DNA from: Campylobacter sp. RM6914
GTDB lineage: Bacteria; Campylobacterota; Campylobacteria; Campylobacterales; Campylobacteraceae
Direction: 5' to 3'
NCBI RefSeq assembly: GCF_004803835.1
Contig: NZ_CP012545.1
Location: 806,001 to 870,000, forward strand
DNA: 64,000 nt
In this document: positions 59,891-64,000 of the stretch, one piece after another
Position numbering within the stretch: the stretch's first letter is position 1
Layout: each line of letters starts with the position of its first letter
The notes under the pieces: generated by a model
The model's input: only the letters and a program-made list of their open reading frames with translations
Told to the model about the DNA's origin: nothing
Database searches by the model: none
Program-made: the position numbers and the translations under genes

Positions 59891-60782
59891 ACTTATATTT
59901 TTCCTAAGTATTTTTATATATCTAACACGTTCTATAAATACAAGCGAAGTCGTTTTTATCCCAAAAGGCGGTGTTGGTGAAATTATATCTTATTTATCTA
60001 ACCGTAACTTTAACCTAAGTAGTATCGACAAATACGCACTGATATTTATCGGATCACCACAATCAGGCTGGATAAATATGCAAAGCACTAAGTTAAGCAG
60101 GATTGATTTTTTACGTAAATTAACAGTAGCAAAAGCCGCTCTTAAAGACATAACTTTAATCCCAGGCGAAACTACTGTGATATTTTTAAACCAAATTTCA
60201 AAAGAGCTCGGCTTAAACGAGCAGATTTTAAATGCCGAATACAACGCGATATCTCCACTTCCTGACGGCTTTATCATGCCAAATACATATAAAATCCCGC
60301 TTGGCATCAGCGAAAGACACCTGGCTTACTATCTTGTAAATTCATCAAAAAAAGCACATCAAGACCTTAGTATGAAAATTTTTGGTGAATATGATGAAAA
60401 AAAATGGTTTAAGTTTTTAATCATCGCTTCAGTTATCCAAAAAGAAGCCGCAAGTAATGACGAAATGCCTCTTGTTAGCTCTGTCATCTACAACCGCCTA
60501 AAAAAGGGCATGAGACTACAAATGGACGGGACTTTAAACTATGGTATCTACTCTCATGAGACGATAACCCCGGAGCGTATACGCACTGACATGAGCAAAT
60601 TTAACACATATCTAAACGACGGACTTCCGCCAAGCCCGGTTTCTTCAGTTTCTATAAATGCGATAAAAGCGGCGATAAGCCCCGCAAGTAGTGATTATTT
60701 GTATTTTGTAAGAGATAAAAGAACAAAAAAACATAAATTTTCAAAAACTTTAACCGAACATAATCAAAATATAGGTAGGTAG
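59838..60782 (+). CDS. mltG: Endolytic peptidoglycan transglycosylase MltG
   Basis: 314 residues from the ATG at 59838, which has AGAAAG upstream and places the membrane helix (about 10-29) at the N-terminus. IPKGGVGEIISYLSNR near 42-57 and LLPDGFIMPNTYKIP-type segment near 150-160 precede the catalytic region SVIQKEAASNDEMPLVSSVI near 198-217 (Glu203), then NRLKKGMRLQMDGTLNYG. C-terminal PSPVSSVSINAIKAAISPA near 268-286. It cuts new glycan strands near the synthesis site. The first 53 bases of coding overlap the AsmA-like gene on the other strand. Confidence 0.9.
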   Translation: MIKNFIKNPYLAIFFDAILIFFLSIFIYLTRSINTSEVVFIPKGGVGEIISYLSNRNFNLSSIDKYALIFIGSPQSGWINMQSTKLSRIDFLRKLTVAKAALKDITLIPGETTVIFLNQISKELGLNEQILNAEYNAISPLPDGFIMPNTYKIPLGISERHLAYYLVNSSKKAHQDLSMKIFGEYDEKKWFKFLIIASVIQKEAASNDEMPLVSSVIYNRLKKGMRLQMDGTLNYGIYSHETITPERIRTDMSKFNTYLNDGLPPSPVSSVSINAIKAAISPASSDYLYFVRDKRTKKHKFSKTLTEHNQNIGR

Positions 60783-60854
60783 TGTTTAAAATTTTATTTT
60801 ATAATTGTTTTTTAACAAAAAAACGATAAATTTATAAAAAACCAAGGAATAAAT

Positions 60855-63038
60855 ATGAGTGAGATCATTTGGACTAAGACGGATGAAGCCCCGTTGTTTT
60901 CGAGTTATTCGTTATTGCCTATTTTGCAAAGTTTTTTATCGAAGGCAGGCATAAAAATATCACAAAAAGATATATCTTTAGCAGGACGAATACTGGCTGA
61001 ATTTAGTGATATTTTAGCTAATAAACACGAAAACGCTCTTGAGCTATTAGGAGAGCTTACAAAGAGTGCTGACGCAAATATCATAAAACTTCCAAATATT
61101 TCAGCAACACTTCCTCAACTAAATGCTGCCATTAGCGAGCTTAGAAGCAAAGGCTTTGATCTACCGTTATATCCAAATGAGATAAAAACAAAAGAAGATG
61201 AAGAGATAGCAAAAAAATACGCAAAGATAATTGGAAGCGCGGTTAATCCAGTCCTTAGACAAGGCAATTCTGACAGGCGCTGTGTAAAGGCGGTAAAAGA
61301 CTACGCAAGGGCAAATCCACACTCCACGGGCGAGTGGGATAAAAATGTAAAAACTCGTGTAGCACACATGCAAGATGGGGATTTTTACGCCAACGAAGAG
61401 TCTATCATCAGTAAAAAAGATGATGTTTATACAATAAATTTTATAAATAAAAATGGTGAGAAGACAAAACTAAAAGAGCTTGAAATCTTAAAAGATGAGA
61501 TAATCGATGCTAGTTTTATGAGTGTAAAAAAGCTTGATAAATTTTATCAAGATGCCTTTAAAAGCGCAAAAGATGATGACTTACTGGTAAGCTTACATCT
61601 AAAAGCTACGATGATGAAAGTAAGCGATCCTGCTATATTTGGTCATGCGATAAAGATCTTTTTTAATAAAGCATTTGATGAGTTTGGTGAAATTTTTAAA
61701 AGCCTAGAGATAAATGAAAACAACGGTTTAAAAGATATTTTTGCTAAAATTTCAACTCTAAAAGAGACAGAACGAAACAGGATCAAAGCTAAATTTGATG
61801 AAATTTTTACCTCATCGGCAAGTGTTGCGATGGTAAATAGCGCACAAGGTGTTACGAATTTTCACGTTCCAAACGATACGATAATCGACGCTTCAATGCC
61901 TGCCATGATAAGAAATTCTGGAACAATGTATGATAAAAACGGCGAACCAAAAGAGACTTTAGCGATAATACCCGACAAAACTTACGCCACTCTTTATCAA
62001 GCTTGCATAAACAACCTAAAAGAAAAAGGCTCACTTGATGTCACCAAAATAGGAAGCGTCTCAAATGTCGGTTTAATGGCTAAAAAAGCTGAAGAATACG
62101 GCAGTCACGATAAGACTTTCATTGCAAAAGATGATGGAGAATTTATCGTAGTTGATAAAGACGATAAAGAGGTATTTAAATTTAATGTGCAAAGCGGCGA
62201 TATCTTCCGCATGACTCAAGCAAAAGATGATGCTATAAAAAGCTGGATAGACCTAGCTTTAAATAGAGGCAAGATAACAGGCGAACCGCTAGTTTTTTGG
62301 CTTGATGAAAACAGAGCGCACGATAGAAATTTAAAATCAAAAATAGATCTTTTGAAATTTGAAAATGCAGGCGTAAAGTATGAAATTTTAAACTATGAAA
62401 AAGCATGCGAGAAATGCCTTGACATCATAAGAGAGGGTAAAAATGTTATAGGCGTTACAGGGAATGTCTTGCGTGACTATTTAACTGATCTTTTCCCGAT
62501 ACTGGAGCTTGGCACTAGCTCAAAAATGCTATCTGTCGTGCCTTTGCTTTGCGGAGGAGGTATGTTTGAGACTGGAGCGGGTGGAACTGCACCTGTGCTA
62601 GTAAAAGAGCTAATTGAGCAAAACCATCTCATCTGGGATAGTCTTGGCGAATACCTAGCTCTCATAGCCTCGCTAGAACATCTTGCTAATTCTAAAAGCA
62701 ATAAAAACGCTAAAATTTTAGCTAAAACACTAGATGGTGCCGTAAATTTATACCTAAAAAATAACAAATCACCACAAATGGGAGTTAAAAATCCAGACAC
62801 TAGAGCGAGCCACTACTATCTAGCCCTTTACTGGGCGCAAGAGCTTAAAAATAGTGAACTTGGCAAAGAATTTACAAATTTAGCAGATGATTTGCTAGCT
62901 AACGAAGCTAAAATTTTAAATGAACTTTGCGAAATTCAAGGGGATGGAGTTGATTTTGGTGGATATTTTTATCCGGATGAGCAAAAAAGTTCTAATATCA
63001 TGAGACCTAGTCAAACACTAAATAAAATAATAGGATAA
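60855..63038 (+). CDS. icd: Monomeric NADP-dependent isocitrate dehydrogenase
   Basis: 727 residues, the size of the monomeric (IDH-II) type. IIWTKTDEAPLFSSYSLLP near 4-22, RQGNSDRRC near 135-143, NPHSTGEW near 153-160, HVPNDTIIDASMPAMIRNSG near 336-355, and FWLDENRAHDRNL near 478-490 are family hallmarks. It makes 2-oxoglutarate in the TCA cycle. AAGGA precedes the ATG; mdh follows three bases after the stop. Confidence 0.95.
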   Translation: MSEIIWTKTDEAPLFSSYSLLPILQSFLSKAGIKISQKDISLAGRILAEFSDILANKHENALELLGELTKSADANIIKLPNISATLPQLNAAISELRSKGFDLPLYPNEIKTKEDEEIAKKYAKIIGSAVNPVLRQGNSDRRCVKAVKDYARANPHSTGEWDKNVKTRVAHMQDGDFYANEESIISKKDDVYTINFINKNGEKTKLKELEILKDEIIDASFMSVKKLDKFYQDAFKSAKDDDLLVSLHLKATMMKVSDPAIFGHAIKIFFNKAFDEFGEIFKSLEINENNGLKDIFAKISTLKETERNRIKAKFDEIFTSSASVAMVNSAQGVTNFHVPNDTIIDASMPAMIRNSGTMYDKNGEPKETLAIIPDKTYATLYQACINNLKEKGSLDVTKIGSVSNVGLMAKKAEEYGSHDKTFIAKDDGEFIVVDKDDKEVFKFNVQSGDIFRMTQAKDDAIKSWIDLALNRGKITGEPLVFWLDENRAHDRNLKSKIDLLKFENAGVKYEILNYEKACEKCLDIIREGKNVIGVTGNVLRDYLTDLFPILELGTSSKMLSVVPLLCGGGMFETGAGGTAPVLVKELIEQNHLIWDSLGEYLALIASLEHLANSKSNKNAKILAKTLDGAVNLYLKNNKSPQMGVKNPDTRASHYYLALYWAQELKNSELGKEFTNLADDLLANEAKILNELCEIQGDGVDFGGYFYPDEQKSSNIMRPSQTLNKIIG

Positions 63039-63041
63039 AAA

Positions 63042-63932
63042 ATGAAGATAAGTATAATCGGAGCAGGAAATGTCGGAGCAAGTATAGCTTACGCTCTTTG
63101 CATGAGAGAGGTTTGTGATGAGATCGCACTTGTTGATATTTTTAATGATGTTGCAAAGGCGAAGGCTATCGACATAACGCAAGCAAGCTGTGTGTTTGGT
63201 GCTAAAACCAAAGTTGTCGGCGCGGATAACTTTGAGCTAGTTAAAAACAGCGATATAGTTGTTGTTACGGCAGGTAGCCCTAGAAAAGATGGTCAAAGCA
63301 GAGAAGACTTGCTTATTAAAAACGCTCTAGTAGTAAAGTCAAGCGCCGAAAATATCGCCAAATTTGCTCCAAATGCGATAATAATCGTCGTTACAAACCC
63401 GCTTGATGTTATGGTTTGGGTTGCACGTAAGTTTAGCGGCTTTGATAAAAGTCGTGTTTTGGGTATGGCTGGCGAGCTGGACGGCGCAAGATGTCGTTTT
63501 GAGCTTGCTCAAATTTTATCACAAGATATGAGTGAGCTTAGAACAAAAGTTGTTGGAGCGCACAATGATAAAATGGTCATATCCAATAAAAATATCAATG
63601 TAAATTTAAACAAAGAAAACTTTGAAGTCTTAAAACACGAGACAAAAACAGGTGGAGCAAAGATAGTAAAACTACTCGGAACTTCGGCGTATTACGCTCC
63701 TGCGGCAGCTGTTGTAAAGATGTGTGAAGAGATAAAAGATCAAAAAGGCGAGATCGTTAGCGCAAGTGTGATCTTAGACGATGATCTTTCTTGCGGTAGG
63801 TTGGTAAAACTAAGCAAAAACGGGGTTGGCGAAATTTTAGAGCTAAATTTGGATCAAGAAGACTTAGATGAGCTAAACGCAAGTCAGGACGAGATCAGAA
63901 AGAACATAAATTTCTTAAAAGAAAATTTATAA
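63042..63932 (+). CDS. mdh: Malate dehydrogenase
   Basis: 296 residues. NAD-binding GAGNVGASIAYALC at 6-19, VVVTAGSPRKDGQSREDLL near 72-90, VVTNPLDVMVW near 108-118, and GAHNDKMV near 171-178 with the catalytic His. It is of the LDH-like MDH type. It converts malate to oxaloacetate. It is stop/start coupled to sucC by a one-base overlap. Confidence 0.92.
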   Translation: MKISIIGAGNVGASIAYALCMREVCDEIALVDIFNDVAKAKAIDITQASCVFGAKTKVVGADNFELVKNSDIVVVTAGSPRKDGQSREDLLIKNALVVKSSAENIAKFAPNAIIIVVTNPLDVMVWVARKFSGFDKSRVLGMAGELDGARCRFELAQILSQDMSELRTKVVGAHNDKMVISNKNINVNLNKENFEVLKHETKTGGAKIVKLLGTSAYYAPAAAVVKMCEEIKDQKGEIVSASVILDDDLSCGRLVKLSKNGVGEILELNLDQEDLDELNASQDEIRKNINFLKENL

Positions 63933-64000
63933 TGAACATTCACGAATACCAAGCCAAGCGGATTTTTAAAGACTATGGCATAAATGTCGCAAACGGTATT
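63932..64000 (+). CDS. sucC: Succinyl-CoA ligase beta subunit, 5' end only
   Basis: 23 codons before the window ends, MNIHEYQAKRIFKDYGINVA, the conserved N-terminus of SucC's ATP-grasp domain. Its ATG shares one base with the mdh stop. An icd-mdh-sucC order is a common epsilonproteobacterial TCA arrangement. Confidence 0.9.
   Translation, partial: MNIHEYQAKRIFKDYGINVANGI

Noticed and set aside
1-64000. Prophage, IS element, CRISPR array, tRNA or rRNA
   Set aside because: No transposase, integrase, cas, phage gene, regular repeat array or tRNA cloverleaf was recognised by reading; a tRNAscan/CRISPR search was not possible here.

Overview
The window is from an epsilonproteobacterium of the genus Campylobacter, but not C. 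jejuni/coli-like in all details. Evidence: AT-rich coding with short gaps, a monomeric NADP isocitrate dehydrogenase followed by mdh and sucC, a ctpA-purC-purS-purQ-plsC-crcB string, valS beside metN/metI and three metQ genes, and an epsilonproteobacterial hydABCDE/hyp hydrogenase cluster. I do not assign a species. No rRNA, tRNA, CRISPR array, IS element or prophage was seen.

Layout. 1-231: 3' end of mogA. 285-9638 (minus): a ten-gene lipooligosaccharide/lipopolysaccharide (LOS) operon from htrB to a family-2 glycosyltransferase, nearly every junction a 4-base stop/start overlap. It holds an O-antigen ligase-like protein, five glycosyltransferases, an ELM1-family protein and two polysaccharide deacetylases. 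9684-10984: DedA and LysE-type membrane proteins. 11023-13534: three methionine-binding proteins, preceded by a 301-base leader with a Met/Cys-codon-rich micro-ORF and nested hairpins. 13836-16017: phzF, arsR, arsP. 16023-21402 (minus): metI, metN, diaminopimelate dehydrogenase, valS. 21519-28833: an alpha-2-macroglobulin-like protein with PbpC. 28895-30928: a UvrD-type helicase. 30929-33538: two DUF3237 exported proteins, a DUF3137 protein and LemA. 33605-42340 (minus): htpG, then a YolD-like/UvrX-like polymerase pair at the end of the ctpA-pur-plsC-crcB operon. 42560-45133: clpB. 45315-57274: hydABCDE-hypF-nikR-hypBCDEA. 57323-60782: an AsmA-like protein and mltG, with overlapping divergent 5' ends. 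60855-64000: icd, mdh and the start of sucC.

How the genes work together. The hydrogenase cluster is self-contained: structural subunits, cytochrome b, maturation protease, all six Hyp factors and the nickel regulator NikR. A NikR-operator-like inverted repeat lies upstream of hydA. The Met import system (MetNI plus three MetQ) is split by a phzF/ars block, so the metQ genes have their own promoter and leader. The LOS operon makes and decorates a surface glycan; the paired deacetylase/GT4 modules suggest free amino sugars.

The most interesting signal is the metQ leader. A 21-codon ORF with an MCEMC core ends inside the first of two mutually exclusive hairpins (the second with a UUCG loop and a 22-base arm), and a third hairpin covers the metQ ribosome binding site. 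This looks like ribosome-mediated control of methionine uptake. Secondary points are a mirror-image divergent promoter that would make pbpC mRNA leaderless, a Firmicute-style UvrX/YolD pair, a DUF3137 gene with no good start codon, and overlapping asmA/mltG starts.
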